A DNA stretch of 30,601 bases from NCBI GenBank assembly GCA_900769985.1, contig CAAGIS010000147.1:1-30601 (forward strand). The letters are read 5' to 3'. Made by a program: the position numbers and the translations under genes. The notes beneath the pieces were generated by a model that saw only the letters and a program-made list of their open reading frames with translations, was not told the DNA's origin and did no database searches. Position 1 is the first letter of the stretch. Each line of letters starts with the position of its first letter. Shown here piece by piece: positions 16,608-24,947 of the stretch. The stretch comes from Spirochaetia bacterium. Its GTDB lineage: Bacteria; Spirochaetota; Spirochaetia; Treponematales; Treponemataceae.

Positions 16608-17348
16608 CTACTGGACTGTGATTTTTGACGTTTCCCTGCCTTCTGTTGACCAGGCTCTGTCTGGGTTTGTAGAATCGGGGAAAGATTTTGTTCCGTTGTA
16701 GAAAGCATAATAATATGTTCCTTTTGGAAGCGGCAGATATAATTCATAATAGCCGGGGCGTGTTTCTTCAAGCGTATAAATCGAAGAATCCCAGTTTGTA
16801 AAAGTTCCGGCAAGCCGTATTTTCTGACCTGATTGTCCTTGATAAATAAAGTGCACTCCGTCTGTAAATTCTTTTGTTTCGTTTATGTGATTGTTTACTA
16901 CGTTCAGCGTAGAAACTTCAATTCCGAGATATGGATTGTATGATTTGCTGTAATTGTTAGGGTCTGTAGTCCAGATTCCGTCGATTATAAGTCTGTAAGA
17001 AATTTTTTCTACGTCTTTCGGCAGGTCAAGAATATAAAAATAGTAACTAGCATAAGGCTTGCCGTCAATGTCATATAGAGTTTTTTTCATATATGAATGG
17101 ATTTTTTTATAGTCTTCAAAATCAAATGCAATTCCGATATGACGCGGCCCGTCCTGCGATGTAAAAACTATGTAATCGTCTTTTTGGAACGGCTCTTTTA
17201 CTTCTCTAATTTCATTTGTTATTACGCGATATTCATAAGGATATGTGAATTCTATCTGAGGTTCTTTTTTTTGAGATGAACCTTTTGCAAATGCAAATGA
17301 TGCATTTAAAATAAAAAATAAGGCAGCGAATTTACTGATGTTTTTCAT
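16608..17348 (-). CDS. Exported protein with CBM48 (glycogen-binding-like) domain
   Basis: A 246-residue protein with a signal peptide (1-21, cut near FAFA-KG). The C-terminal part (about 165-246) has the early-set fold of isoamylase N-terminal and AMPK glycogen-binding domains: IRLAGTFTNWD, YYELYLPLPKGTYYYAFYNG and PDSTNPDRA. The upstream part (35-160, with SYRLIIDGIWTTDPNN) looks like a second, more diverged domain of the same fold. No catalytic domain is present, so it may bind an alpha-glucan or be a structural module in the periplasm. No Shine-Dalgarno is clear. It converges on ffh and has no obvious operon partner. Confidence 0.75.
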   Translation of the reverse strand: MKNISKFAALFFILNASFAFAKGSSQKKEPQIEFTYPYEYRVITNEIREVKEPFQKDDYIVFTSQDGPRHIGIAFDFEDYKKIHSYMKKTLYDIDGKPYASYYFYILDLPKDVEKISYRLIIDGIWTTDPNNYSKSYNPYLGIEVSTLNVVNNHINETKEFTDGVHFIYQGQSGQKIRLAGTFTNWDSSIYTLEETRPGYYELYLPLPKGTYYYAFYNGTKSFPDSTNPDRAWSTEGRETSKITVQ

Positions 17349-17501
17349 ATATTTAGTATCGGAAGTTTGCCTTTTTTAGATTATATGATTGTATAAAAAA
17401 CTTTAATTGTGAAGGTTTTATAAGTTCAGCATGAATTTGCATGTTGTGCAGTTTTTTTATTGTGAATGAGGATGAATATTTTGATAAATCTAAATAAATA
17501 A

Positions 17502-17531
17502 CTGACAAATACCGTTAATTTATGATATAAT
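17502..17531 (+). promoter_or_regulatory. Promoter of the FlcA-like gene
   Basis: CTGACA (17502-17507), an 18-nt spacer and TATAAT (17526-17531) with an extended TG at 17523-17524. Predicted leader is about 60 nt. The rest of the 248-bp gap between the divergent genes at 17348 and 17597 shows nothing else I can name. Confidence 0.75.
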
Positions 17532-17596
17532 AGAGAATAAAATTGTAAAAAATGCTTGCGATAGTTTTTTTTATTTTGGGGAAAGAATATTAATTT

Positions 17597-20500
17597 ATGC
17601 CGGGTTTAAGTCAATTAAAAAAATTAAGCGAAGATGTTCTCAAATTAGGAAACGAGCCGAAACTTCGTGCTGAACGTGGAGAAAAGCCAGTCCTCGCTCA
17701 GATTCCGTCTTCCGTACAAGATATAGATGATTCAGAAGATTTTGTTCTCGGTATGCCTGAAAAAGATTCAGATTCCCTTGAGGCAAATTCTGAAGGCGGT
17801 GATTCTGCTGCATTAGATCAGGAAACGCTGAACTCGGCAAATGCTGAACTTGAAGCGCTGCTTGCAGGTAAAACTCCCGGCGGTGCAGAACCTGATTTTT
17901 CAAATATACTGAATCCTGCAGTTGATGCAGATGGCGGAATTCCTGATTTATCTGCTTTTGAAGATATTCCTCCTGCACCAAAAGCAGAAGAACCGTCAAT
18001 AGCTGACATGAGTCTTGACGACCTTTTAAATATGCCGTCAGAAGATTTTTCTGAACCTGAACCTCTTGATGCAGAACCTTCAGAATCTGAATCCTCTGCA
18101 CCTGTTTCTCAAAATATGCAATCTGACGCTGATTTTTCTGCTGTTGATATGGCAGAAAGTTTTGATGCAGATGGAAACGACGATTTTGCTTTTTCGGGCG
18201 ACGGTATTGATATGACGGCTGACATTCCTGCAGAATTTCAGGAAGTTTCTGCTCCGTCTGAAAATGTTTTAAACGAAGATGCTGAACCTGTATCTGAGAC
18301 TGTTTCTGATGAAATTCCGTCTTCGGGCGGTTCTGATTTTGATGCGATAGATACGAGCGGGCTTGATGATTTTGGCGCTCTGGACAGTATGGAATCTGAC
18401 TTTGAATCTGATTCTGGTGCTAGTGCTGGCAGTTCTGTTGCTGATTCAGGAGATGGAAATTCTTTAAGTCTTGATGATGCTGCAAGTTTTGACCTTGATT
18501 CAAGTATGGAAGCTGATTTTTCTGATGCTGGAGAAAATGCCGGTATACAAGAGGAAAGTGCTGCTGATTTTGAAAATTCAGATTTTGATCCTGCTTCAAT
18601 TGATTTGTCAGGATTGAATATCGGTGATGATGCAGGTTTTGATTCTGAGCAGAGTTTTGACGGCGTTCCTGCAGGAGAAGAAAATCAGGCTCCTGAAGTT
18701 TTTGATACTTCGCAGATGGACGGAATTAATTTTGAAGACCTTGGTTCTGATAATTCTTCTCTTTCTGATTTTAATATTCCTGATACAGACAGTCAGCTGA
18801 ATAATTCTTCTGATTTTGAACTTGACGAAAGCGGTGCAAGCGAACCTGATTTTGAGATTCTCGGATATACTGGTGAAAATGCCAATCCGTTTGACAAAAA
18901 CGGCCGCATGAAAACTCAGATTCCTGAATCGGTTGAGGAACACAGGAAAAATTCGCTGACAGATGCTGAATATAAAAAGTTTAAATCCAATTTACAGTCT
19001 TATCCTTTGAACGTGCGCATTGCTGTCGAAGATATGATTGTCAAGAATGAATTTACTGATGATGTTATTTTTGAAGTAATTGACAAGATATTAAAAAAAG
19101 TTCCTGCGCGCCAGCTTGCTTCGCATCTTGAAAAAATGCTTGACATTCAGCTTTCTGTTCCGCGCGATTTTGAACGGCGCACTGCAGAAGAATATGAAGC
19201 ATACAAGGCTTCCGTTCAGTATCAGCTGAAAAACAAGATAATACCGGGCATTCTTCTTGGTGTAATGCTTTTTTTAGTCGGATTCTGTTCTGTATATCTT
19301 GGAATGGAATATATCGTAAAACCAGTTAAGGCAGAAAATCTTTACAGGCAGGGTTACGCTTTGCTTGAAAATGATGAATATCCGCAGAGCGAAATAAAAT
19401 TTAACGAGGCCCTCAAATTAAAACAAAAGAAAAAATGGTTCTTTAAATATGCAAACGGCTACAGGGAACATAAGCAGTACGACAGGGCAACTCTTATGTA
19501 TAAAAACATACTCATGCGTTTTGATCACGATAAAAATGGTGGTCTTGAATATGCGAGAATGGAACTTGAAGACCTGGCAAATTACGAAAGGGCAGAGGAA
19601 ATCGTAAAGCGTGAAATTCTTGACTATCATGTAAATGATATTGATGCGATGCTTTTATTGGGCGACATTTATCTTGAATGGGCAACAGAAGAAGACCCTA
19701 GAAAATTTCAGGCGGCATACAATCAGTATTCTAATTTAATGCAGCTTCCTAAAGCTCCTGTTCAGTGTGATGCGCGTATGATGATTTATAACGTGCGCAC
19801 GGATAATTTAAAAGGTGTTCTTACATATAAAGAATTATTCTATCCTGATGAAAAATCTCTTTCTGGTGCTGAGTGGACAGAAATGTCAGGTTATCTTATG
19901 GACAAATTGTACGGAGATTTGACTCCTCAGGAAGAATATTTGCGTGATTCGATTGAAGACGTACACAGCATGCTTATTCGTGCAATAAAAAAAGATCCGT
20001 CAAATCCGATTTCGCGCTATAATATTGCCCGGTATTACCTAGAATCAGGCGAGCATACAAAGGCTGCTGAAAATCTGGAAAAAACTCTTAACCTTTTTGA
20101 TAATGCAAAGACTATAAAAAAGCGCGATACATATAAGCAGATAAATACTTACAGGCTTTTGGGCGAACAGCATCTTTATAACAGGGACTTTATTCAGGCT
20201 CAAAAAACTCTTTCAAAGGGCATTGAACTGTTTGAAGAAAAAAATGCTTCAAGCGGTTTTGAAAGCGATAAAAATGTCGGCATTATGTATTCTGACATGG
20301 CAGACATCGATTACTTTGTATCAGGCGATCTTGAAAATGCAGAACGCAATTACGAAAATTCTATTAATAACAAAAACGATACTCCAAGCATACGTTATAG
20401 AGTCGGTTATATAAATTATTCAAAGAATAATTACGACAAAGCATTCAATAATTTTATGACAGCTTCTAACGAAAAAGATAATGACACGCATTTAATGCTT

Positions 20501-20926
20501 GCTCTTGCAAATACGCTTTCCCTTAAAGACGATAATTTTGCGGCTGCAGGATATTATCAGAAGCTTCTTGATTCACTTGATTTGCAGATAAGCAGAAGTG
20601 ACATTCTCCTTCCGCAGATAAACGACGATGACGGAATGCTTGTAGACCAGTATATGAAGGTGTCTAACAACCTTGGTGTCAGTCAGTTTAAAATTGCAAG
20701 GCAGACAGGCAGCAGTTCTTTAAATGGCGAAAGTTTGAATAATCTTCAGAATTCTTTAAGGGCATGGGATGCGTTGACAAGAAACCAAAAAACTATGGTA
20801 AGGCTTGGAGGAACGAACCTTGCTGAACAGAATATAAGATATATTGTAAATCCTCTTCCGGCTTATGAACCTGCAATTTATACGGAGATTCCGCGTATTC
20901 TTGAAAATGAGAAAATTCTTGAATAA
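17597..20926 (+). CDS. FlcA-like periplasmic flagellar collar protein (TPR)
   Basis: A 1109-residue single-pass membrane protein. Residues 1-430 are very acidic, Ser/Asp/Glu/Ala-rich and almost without lysine, so probably disordered and cytoplasmic. A conserved-looking folded segment follows (about 435-545, with LTDAEYKKFKSNLQSYPLNVRIAVED), then one transmembrane helix (about 548-570, ILLGVMLFLVGFCSVYLG), then a periplasmic TPR domain (about 580-1100, for example YRQGYALLENDEYPQSEIKFNEAL). This order matches what I recall of Borrelia FlcA (BB0326), which builds the spirochaete collar around the periplasmic flagellar motor and helps stator assembly. The name is inferred from architecture only; another spirochaete TPR membrane protein is possible. 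The promoter is strong; a GGGG lies 15 nt before the ATG with AAAGA closer. Confidence 0.72.
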   Translation: MPGLSQLKKLSEDVLKLGNEPKLRAERGEKPVLAQIPSSVQDIDDSEDFVLGMPEKDSDSLEANSEGGDSAALDQETLNSANAELEALLAGKTPGGAEPDFSNILNPAVDADGGIPDLSAFEDIPPAPKAEEPSIADMSLDDLLNMPSEDFSEPEPLDAEPSESESSAPVSQNMQSDADFSAVDMAESFDADGNDDFAFSGDGIDMTADIPAEFQEVSAPSENVLNEDAEPVSETVSDEIPSSGGSDFDAIDTSGLDDFGALDSMESDFESDSGASAGSSVADSGDGNSLSLDDAASFDLDSSMEADFSDAGENAGIQEESAADFENSDFDPASIDLSGLNIGDDAGFDSEQSFDGVPAGEENQAPEVFDTSQMDGINFEDLGSDNSSLSDFNIPDTDSQLNNSSDFELDESGASEPDFEILGYTGENANPFDKNGRMKTQIPESVEEHRKNSLTDAEYKKFKSNLQSYPLNVRIAVEDMIVKNEFTDDVIFEVIDKILKKVPARQLASHLEKMLDIQLSVPRDFERRTAEEYEAYKASVQYQLKNKIIPGILLGVMLFLVGFCSVYLGMEYIVKPVKAENLYRQGYALLENDEYPQSEIKFNEALKLKQKKKWFFKYANGYREHKQYDRATLMYKNILMRFDHDKNGGLEYARMELEDLANYERAEEIVKREILDYHVNDIDAMLLLGDIYLEWATEEDPRKFQAAYNQYSNLMQLPKAPVQCDARMMIYNVRTDNLKGVLTYKELFYPDEKSLSGAEWTEMSGYLMDKLYGDLTPQEEYLRDSIEDVHSMLIRAIKKDPSNPISRYNIARYYLESGEHTKAAENLEKTLNLFDNAKTIKKRDTYKQINTYRLLGEQHLYNRDFIQAQKTLSKGIELFEEKNASSGFESDKNVGIMYSDMADIDYFVSGDLENAERNYENSINNKNDTPSIRYRVGYINYSKNNYDKAFNNFMTASNEKDNDTHLMLALANTLSLKDDNFAAAGYYQKLLDSLDLQISRSDILLPQINDDDGMLVDQYMKVSNNLGVSQFKIARQTGSSSLNGESLNNLQNSLRAWDALTRNQKTMVRLGGTNLAEQNIRYIVNPLPAYEPAIYTEIPRILENEKILE

Positions 20927-20949
20927 AAATAGAAACGAGGTGGTATAGA

Positions 20950-21570
20950 GTGAATTTTGTTTGTCCATACAAAAGAATTTTCTGGAAAAGATACATCAAC
21001 TCGATTTATAAAGAAATTTTCAGAAAATCAATTCATTTGTGTACGGCATTTATTCCTCTGCTGCTGAATTATTTTTACATGCAGGTTGAACTTCTTTTGA
21101 TTCTTGCAGTCATTGCTTTTTCTGTAAGCGAGGTTTTGCGACTTCATGGAATTGAGATTCCTGTTGTTTCTGACATAACAAAAGTTGCCTCGCGAAAAAG
21201 AGATGAGGGTAAATTTGTTTTAGGTCCTGTAACTCTTGTTTTTGGAATAGTCATTTCAAGCATGCTGTTTGATAAAGCAAGTTATACGATAGGTATTCTG
21301 TCGCTTGCATTTGGAGATGGAACAGCAAGTTTGTGCGGAAAACTTTTCGGACGGCTTCATATTCCTGGTACACAGGGAAAAACTGTTGCAGGCTCTTTAA
21401 GCTGTTTTCTGGCAATTTTCTGTTCATCTTTTTTTGTATGCAAAAGTGTTTTTATAAGTCTTGTAATTGCAACTGCAGGAATGTTGATTGAAGTCCTGCC
21501 TCTTAAAGATTTGGACAATCTTATAATTCCTGTAATTTTGAGCATGCTTGCACAGTTTCTTTTAAAATAG
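20950..21570 (+). CDS. Dolichol/phytol kinase-like (VTE5/SEC59 family) membrane protein
   Basis: A 206-residue polytopic membrane protein with about six helices. FRKSIHL near residue 25, AFGDGTASLCGKLFGR (about 116-131), GKTVAGSLSCF and the C-terminal EVLPLKDLDNLIIPV match the family of polyprenol, phytol and diacylglycerol kinases that also includes CTP-dependent cytidylyltransferase-like proteins. It likely phosphorylates a membrane lipid alcohol using CTP or ATP; the substrate is not readable. The GTG start at 20950 has GAGGTGG at 20936-20942. It lies 23 nt after the FlcA-like gene, so both are probably in one transcript. Confidence 0.72.
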   Translation: MNFVCPYKRIFWKRYINSIYKEIFRKSIHLCTAFIPLLLNYFYMQVELLLILAVIAFSVSEVLRLHGIEIPVVSDITKVASRKRDEGKFVLGPVTLVFGIVISSMLFDKASYTIGILSLAFGDGTASLCGKLFGRLHIPGTQGKTVAGSLSCFLAIFCSSFFVCKSVFISLVIATAGMLIEVLPLKDLDNLIIPVILSMLAQFLLK

Positions 21571-21580
21571 AGTTTAAGGA

Positions 21581-21617
21581 AACACTGAAAAATTCTATCT
21601 GAGGATTTTTCAGTGTT
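21581..21617. other. Perfect 13-bp hairpin between converging genes
   Basis: AACACTGAAAAAT (21581-21593) pairs with 21605-21617 around an 11-nt loop. Neither side has a U-tract, so it is an atypical terminator or an RNA-stabilising structure between the 21570 and 21645 gene ends. Confidence 0.6.
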
Positions 21618-21644
21618 GACCTTGAAGTTTAAAGTAAAATTAAG

Positions 21645-22466
21645 TTATTCCCAGGAATACATTTTATGCATTGTTTTCATTATCAAACTTGTTCCGAACG
21701 CAAGCATTCCGATTCCGATAAAAGTAAAGATTAAAATGCTTGTGTTTGCAAGAAAGTTTTGGCCTGCCGTAAGAATGCAGTAGCTTGCAAGAAGTTTTAA
21801 TATAAGTTTGTTTTCTGTTTCCTGATACGTAAAAATAAAAGTAAGGATTGTTGCAATGAGCGTAACTGCAAAAAGCGCAATTACGATATTTGAATATCCG
21901 GGCTTTATGTCAAAAGTGTCTGTCGTAAATCCTGTGTTCATCGGAATTAAGAAAGTTACTACGATGCAGATTGTACTTAAAATTATGATGTCAGTTTCGA
22001 TGTTCAGCTTTTGCGTATTTTTTGACTCTGATGCAAAAAGAAAAAATGAAAACAATGAAATCAATTTGCCTAAAAAAGCAATGTTGCCGAGCAGCAGGAA
22101 AGCTTCTGAATACGAATGTGTCATGTTAAAAAGTGCAATTATCAGTTTTGAAATTTCAAGCTGATTTCCGAGAAGATAAAGGCAGAAAAGTATGATGAGC
22201 GGCGACTGAGTTTTTTCAAAGTTGTACAGCAGAAGAAAAGACGTTACGGGAACGTAGAACTGTAAAAAAATCAGTCCGAGTATTACAGATTTTGGCGACG
22301 GCTTAAAAAATGAAAAGCCTTTGAGCGAAAAAAAATTATAGCCGAAAATATTTTCAAATGAATTGTTTGCAAGTTTTATGATAAATACAGTTATGACCGC
22401 AATCAGACACAGTGAAGACATGACTGTAAATAAAATCATTGTTCTGTTTCGGGTTTTTAATGTCAT
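21645..22466 (-). CDS. Polytopic membrane protein of unknown function
   Basis: A 273-residue protein with about eight hydrophobic segments and short loops, few charged residues and no motif I recognise. The ATG at 22466 has no Shine-Dalgarno sequence; instead the -10 TAAAAT ends 6 nt before it, so the mRNA should be leaderless. It is divergent from a DUF2259-like secreted protein gene. Possibly a spirochaete-specific sensor or transporter-like protein; nothing in the sequence decides this. Confidence 0.72.
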   Translation of the reverse strand: MTLKTRNRTMILFTVMSSLCLIAVITVFIIKLANNSFENIFGYNFFSLKGFSFFKPSPKSVILGLIFLQFYVPVTSFLLLYNFEKTQSPLIILFCLYLLGNQLEISKLIIALFNMTHSYSEAFLLLGNIAFLGKLISLFSFFLFASESKNTQKLNIETDIIILSTICIVVTFLIPMNTGFTTDTFDIKPGYSNIVIALFAVTLIATILTFIFTYQETENKLILKLLASYCILTAGQNFLANTSILIFTFIGIGMLAFGTSLIMKTMHKMYSWE

Positions 22467-22472
22467 AGGTTG

Positions 22473-22501
22473 ATTTTATAAGCAAAATAAATAAGTATCA
22501 A
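22473..22501 (-). promoter_or_regulatory. Promoter giving a leaderless mRNA for the 21645-22466 gene
   Basis: On the minus strand TTGATA (22496-22501), a 17-nt spacer and TAAAAT (22473-22478), each 5 of 6 to consensus. Only six bases separate the -10 from the ATG at 22466, so the expected start point is the A of the ATG. Confidence 0.7.
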
Positions 22502-22526
22502 GTAATTTGAAGAAGTACCGATAATA

Positions 22527-22551
22527 AAACCGTAAATATTTTTTACGATTT
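22527..22551. promoter_or_regulatory. Inverted repeat in a divergent intergenic region
   Basis: AAACCGTAAA (22527-22536) and TTTACGATTT (22542-22551) form a 10-bp inverted repeat with one mismatch and a 5-nt centre, just before a TAAAAT (22552-22557) that could be the -10 of the plus-strand gene at 22575. It may be an operator. Confidence 0.4.
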
Positions 22552-22574
22552 TAAAATATAGCAGGTATTGATTT

Positions 22575-23273
22575 ATGAAAAGACTGATTTTTAGCGTAAT
22601 GAGTTTTTGTTTGCTGGGCATTTCTGTTTTTGCAGGGGATGTTTCTGTTTTTAAGGAAATCGGGTTTTCTAAAGACGGCAATACATATATTTTTGGGACA
22701 TACGGAAAAACTGATAAAAAATTTATTCCTTATGCAGAAATTTATACAGTTGACGTTGCCCAAAATGCTTTTCTTCCCGGCAAAGTATTTAAGTTAAAAG
22801 ATACTTCCTGTAACAAGACTAGCAAAGAATTATATGAAGAACTTGCTGCAAAAAAGTATTCAGAAATCAAACAGTTTGAATGTTATGAACCTCTCCCTGA
22901 ACATGTCCTTTATATAATGGATGACGAATCAAAAAAATCAACTGATGAAATTGTCTTCAAAAGTTTTGAAGAAAGTGATTATACTTATTCCGTAAAACTT
23001 CATACTGTTAATTACGGTGGAAAATCTTCGTTCTATATTGATGTCAAGGTTTTTGATAATTTAGGACAGCAGACGATGGCTTTTCAGGCTGGCAATCCGC
23101 AGATAAAAAGGGCAAACGTTACGAATTACCGCATTGTAAAAATTTCTACCAGCAAAGACAGAAAAAGCATCGTGTTTGTTGTTGAAAAAACTGTAGAAGA
23201 TGAAACCGGCGTGTCAATCCGTTATATGGTCGAAACAAAAAAACTTGACAAGCTGATAGATGCAGAAAAATAA
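22575..23273 (+). CDS. Secreted DUF2259-like protein
   Basis: A 232-residue exported protein with a signal peptide (1-20, cut near VFA-GD). The start of the mature part, EIGFSKDGNTYIFGTYGKTD followed by PYAEIYTVDV, resembles the predicted secreted proteins grouped as DUF2259; the function of that family is unknown to me. AGGT sits 9 nt before the ATG. It is followed by a terminator, so it is probably a single-gene transcript, divergent from the membrane protein gene on the other strand. Confidence 0.65.
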   Translation: MKRLIFSVMSFCLLGISVFAGDVSVFKEIGFSKDGNTYIFGTYGKTDKKFIPYAEIYTVDVAQNAFLPGKVFKLKDTSCNKTSKELYEELAAKKYSEIKQFECYEPLPEHVLYIMDDESKKSTDEIVFKSFEESDYTYSVKLHTVNYGGKSSFYIDVKVFDNLGQQTMAFQAGNPQIKRANVTNYRIVKISTSKDRKSIVFVVEKTVEDETGVSIRYMVETKKLDKLIDAEK

Positions 23274-23310
23274 GTCTGATAAATGAAACGGCTGAAACTT
23301 TATGTTCGGC

Positions 23311-23361
23311 AAAAAACTGTGTTTTTGGAGTTAATAAAACTTCAAGGCACAGTTTTTTTTT
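23311..23361 (+). terminator. Rho-independent terminator
   Basis: AAAAAACTGTG (23311-23321) pairs with CACAGTTTTTT (23348-23358), with a further inner stem (TTGGAGTT with AACTTCAA) and a T-tract from 23353 to 23361. Confidence 0.85.
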
Positions 23362-23413
23362 ATTTTTGATGGAATTTTTCAAAAAAAAAAGAATGATATT
23401 TACTGGAGGATTT

Positions 23414-24508
23414 ATGAAAGAAAAAATAAAGTCTGTATTTCATTTATTTTTTGTTACGGCAGGAATTATGTTTCTGGTTTTCGCCGGAATGTATCATTCT
23501 TCCTGCCGCATTACACCTGAAGGAATTACTCTGGTAGATGACGGAGAACATTCACCTAAAATTACGGATTTTTCCTGCAACGGTAAAGAAATTGAAGTTG
23601 TTTTTACAAAAGAAGTTTTTATTGAAGATACGTTTGCAGTAGAAGCAGACGAAAAACTTTCATCGATTGAAAATTTCTTGAATTGCGATGAGAAAATTCA
23701 GGTTCATCAGGTTCAGACAGACGGCGCAAAAACGGTAAAATTTCTCATTGACGGAGAAACAAAAATCGGAAAATATTATGAACTTTACGGTTGTGTAAAA
23801 GACAAAAAAGGCAATACGCTTTCGTTTACAATTCCGTTTCTTGGCGAGAATAATAATTTTCCTGTAATTGCAATTTCCGAAGTAAACGAATCGTACTCAA
23901 AAAAAGATTGCCTTTATGAATATGTTGAATTGTATGCTGCAACTTCGGGTAATCTTTTCGGGCTTGAAATTATAAGTGCCAGTGACGGAAAAGTTTTTTC
24001 TCTGCCTGCAGTTGATGTGCGTAAAGGCGAATATATTTTAGTTCATCTCCGTTCCCCAGAAAATGAGGAACAGGCAGTTTCAGAGCTTTCTGATGACTTG
24101 AACTTATCAAAGGCGAAAGGGTCTGTTTCAAATGCCAGAGACATTTGGATTGAAAATTATGACAGCGTTTTGAATTCAACTGCTGACATCGTTATTTTAA
24201 ACAATAAGGCAAAAAATCAATTTATAGACTGCGTAATGTATTGCAAGCGCTCGTATCCGGAAGAAAACAGCGTCTGGAAAAATGACAATTTGAATGTCGC
24301 AGCACAAAAATGTATAGACCTAAATTTGTGGCAGGGTGATGCTGCTCCATCAAGTGCCGTGTTCAGTGAACAGCGCGAATCGATAAGCTATATTTCAAGA
24401 AAAAATCTTTCAAACTTTTCTTCGTCTGTAAAAATCGCAAACTCCCGTTCTGTCTGGGAAGGCACCACAAAATCCAAAATGACCCCCGGCAAACCAAACA
24501 CCTGGTAA
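23414..24508 (+). CDS. Exported lamin-tail-domain-like protein, possible lipoprotein
   Basis: A 364-residue protein. The N-terminus is a signal sequence ending HSSC; lipidation at C31 is possible but His at -3 is unusual for a lipobox. The first half (35-150) looks like an immunoglobulin-like or invasin-type beta domain (ITDFSCNGKEIEVVFTKEVF). The second half (about 155-364) begins FPVIAISEVNESYSKKDCL then YEYVELYA, the hallmark opening of the lamin-tail domain, a beta-sandwich found in many secreted bacterial proteins. GGAGG lies 4 nt before the ATG at 23414; the frame is open from about 23366 but that part covers the ribosome site. Function is not known. Confidence 0.75.
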   Translation: MKEKIKSVFHLFFVTAGIMFLVFAGMYHSSCRITPEGITLVDDGEHSPKITDFSCNGKEIEVVFTKEVFIEDTFAVEADEKLSSIENFLNCDEKIQVHQVQTDGAKTVKFLIDGETKIGKYYELYGCVKDKKGNTLSFTIPFLGENNNFPVIAISEVNESYSKKDCLYEYVELYAATSGNLFGLEIISASDGKVFSLPAVDVRKGEYILVHLRSPENEEQAVSELSDDLNLSKAKGSVSNARDIWIENYDSVLNSTADIVILNNKAKNQFIDCVMYCKRSYPEENSVWKNDNLNVAAQKCIDLNLWQGDAAPSSAVFSEQRESISYISRKNLSNFSSSVKIANSRSVWEGTTKSKMTPGKPNTW

Positions 24509-24553
24509 TCTATAGAATTTGCATAGCGCAAAAATTTACGACTATATCTTAAA

Positions 24554-24904
24554 CGCCCATAGAGTTTTGCTCAGCAAAACTCGTAGCGCGAGCGACTCCC
24601 GTGTTAGTGGCACATTGAAATTTACCACTACAATAATCTGCCTGCCACATAGAGAATTGCTCATGCAATTCTCGTAGCGCGAGGTAGTTCTGTGTTTGTG
24701 AGGAATTGAAATTTACAACTACAATAATCTGCACGCCCATAGAGAATTGCTCATGCAATTCTCGTAGCGCGAGATAGTTCTGTGTTTGTGAGGAATTGAA
24801 ATTTACAACTGCAATAATCTGCTCGCCACATAGAGAATTGCTCATGCAATTCTCGTAGCGCGAGATAGTACAGTGTTTGTAAGGAATTGAAATTTACGAG
24901 CGCA
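24554..24904 (+). repeat. Tandem array of four about 90-bp structured repeats (array A)
   Basis: Four units whose AGAG hairpin starts at 24561, 24651, 24741 and 24832 (periods 90, 90, 91). Each unit has a 9-bp hairpin (GAGAATTGC / GCAATTCTC; in unit 1 GAGTTTTGC / GCAAAACTC), then a GCGCGAG block, a GT-rich stretch and the shared TTGAAATTTAC. The stem changes in unit 1 are compensatory. A more degenerate related stretch lies at about 24511-24550. The array fills the gap of more than 400 bp before the U32 gene; no protein-coding gene is supported here. Confidence 0.92.
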
Positions 24905-24929
24905 TCAGTACTAGAAAAAAAAGCCTTTG

Positions 24930-24935
24930 TATGAT
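24930..24935 (+). promoter_or_regulatory. Candidate -10 of the U32 gene
   Basis: TATGAT (5 of 6 to consensus) ends 12 nt before the ATG at 24948, giving a leader of about 6 nt. No convincing -35; the region 17 nt upstream holds the outer stem (GTACTA) of the last repeat unit. Confidence 0.4.
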
Positions 24936-24947
24936 AAATTTGTTTCT

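Noticed and set aside
17640..18101. 153-codon minus-strand frame inside the acidic part of the FlcA-like gene
   Set aside because: Antisense shadow of a repetitive low-complexity coding region, no start signal and no recognisable domain.
24549..24845. Minus-strand open frame of 98 codons with an internal repeated peptide
   Set aside because: It is only the read-through of the 90-bp DNA repeat, whose period is a multiple of three; it breaks where the period becomes 91.
24554..24904. CRISPR array
   Set aside because: The units are about 90 bp long and similar over their whole length; there are no short identical repeats separated by unique spacers, and no cas genes.
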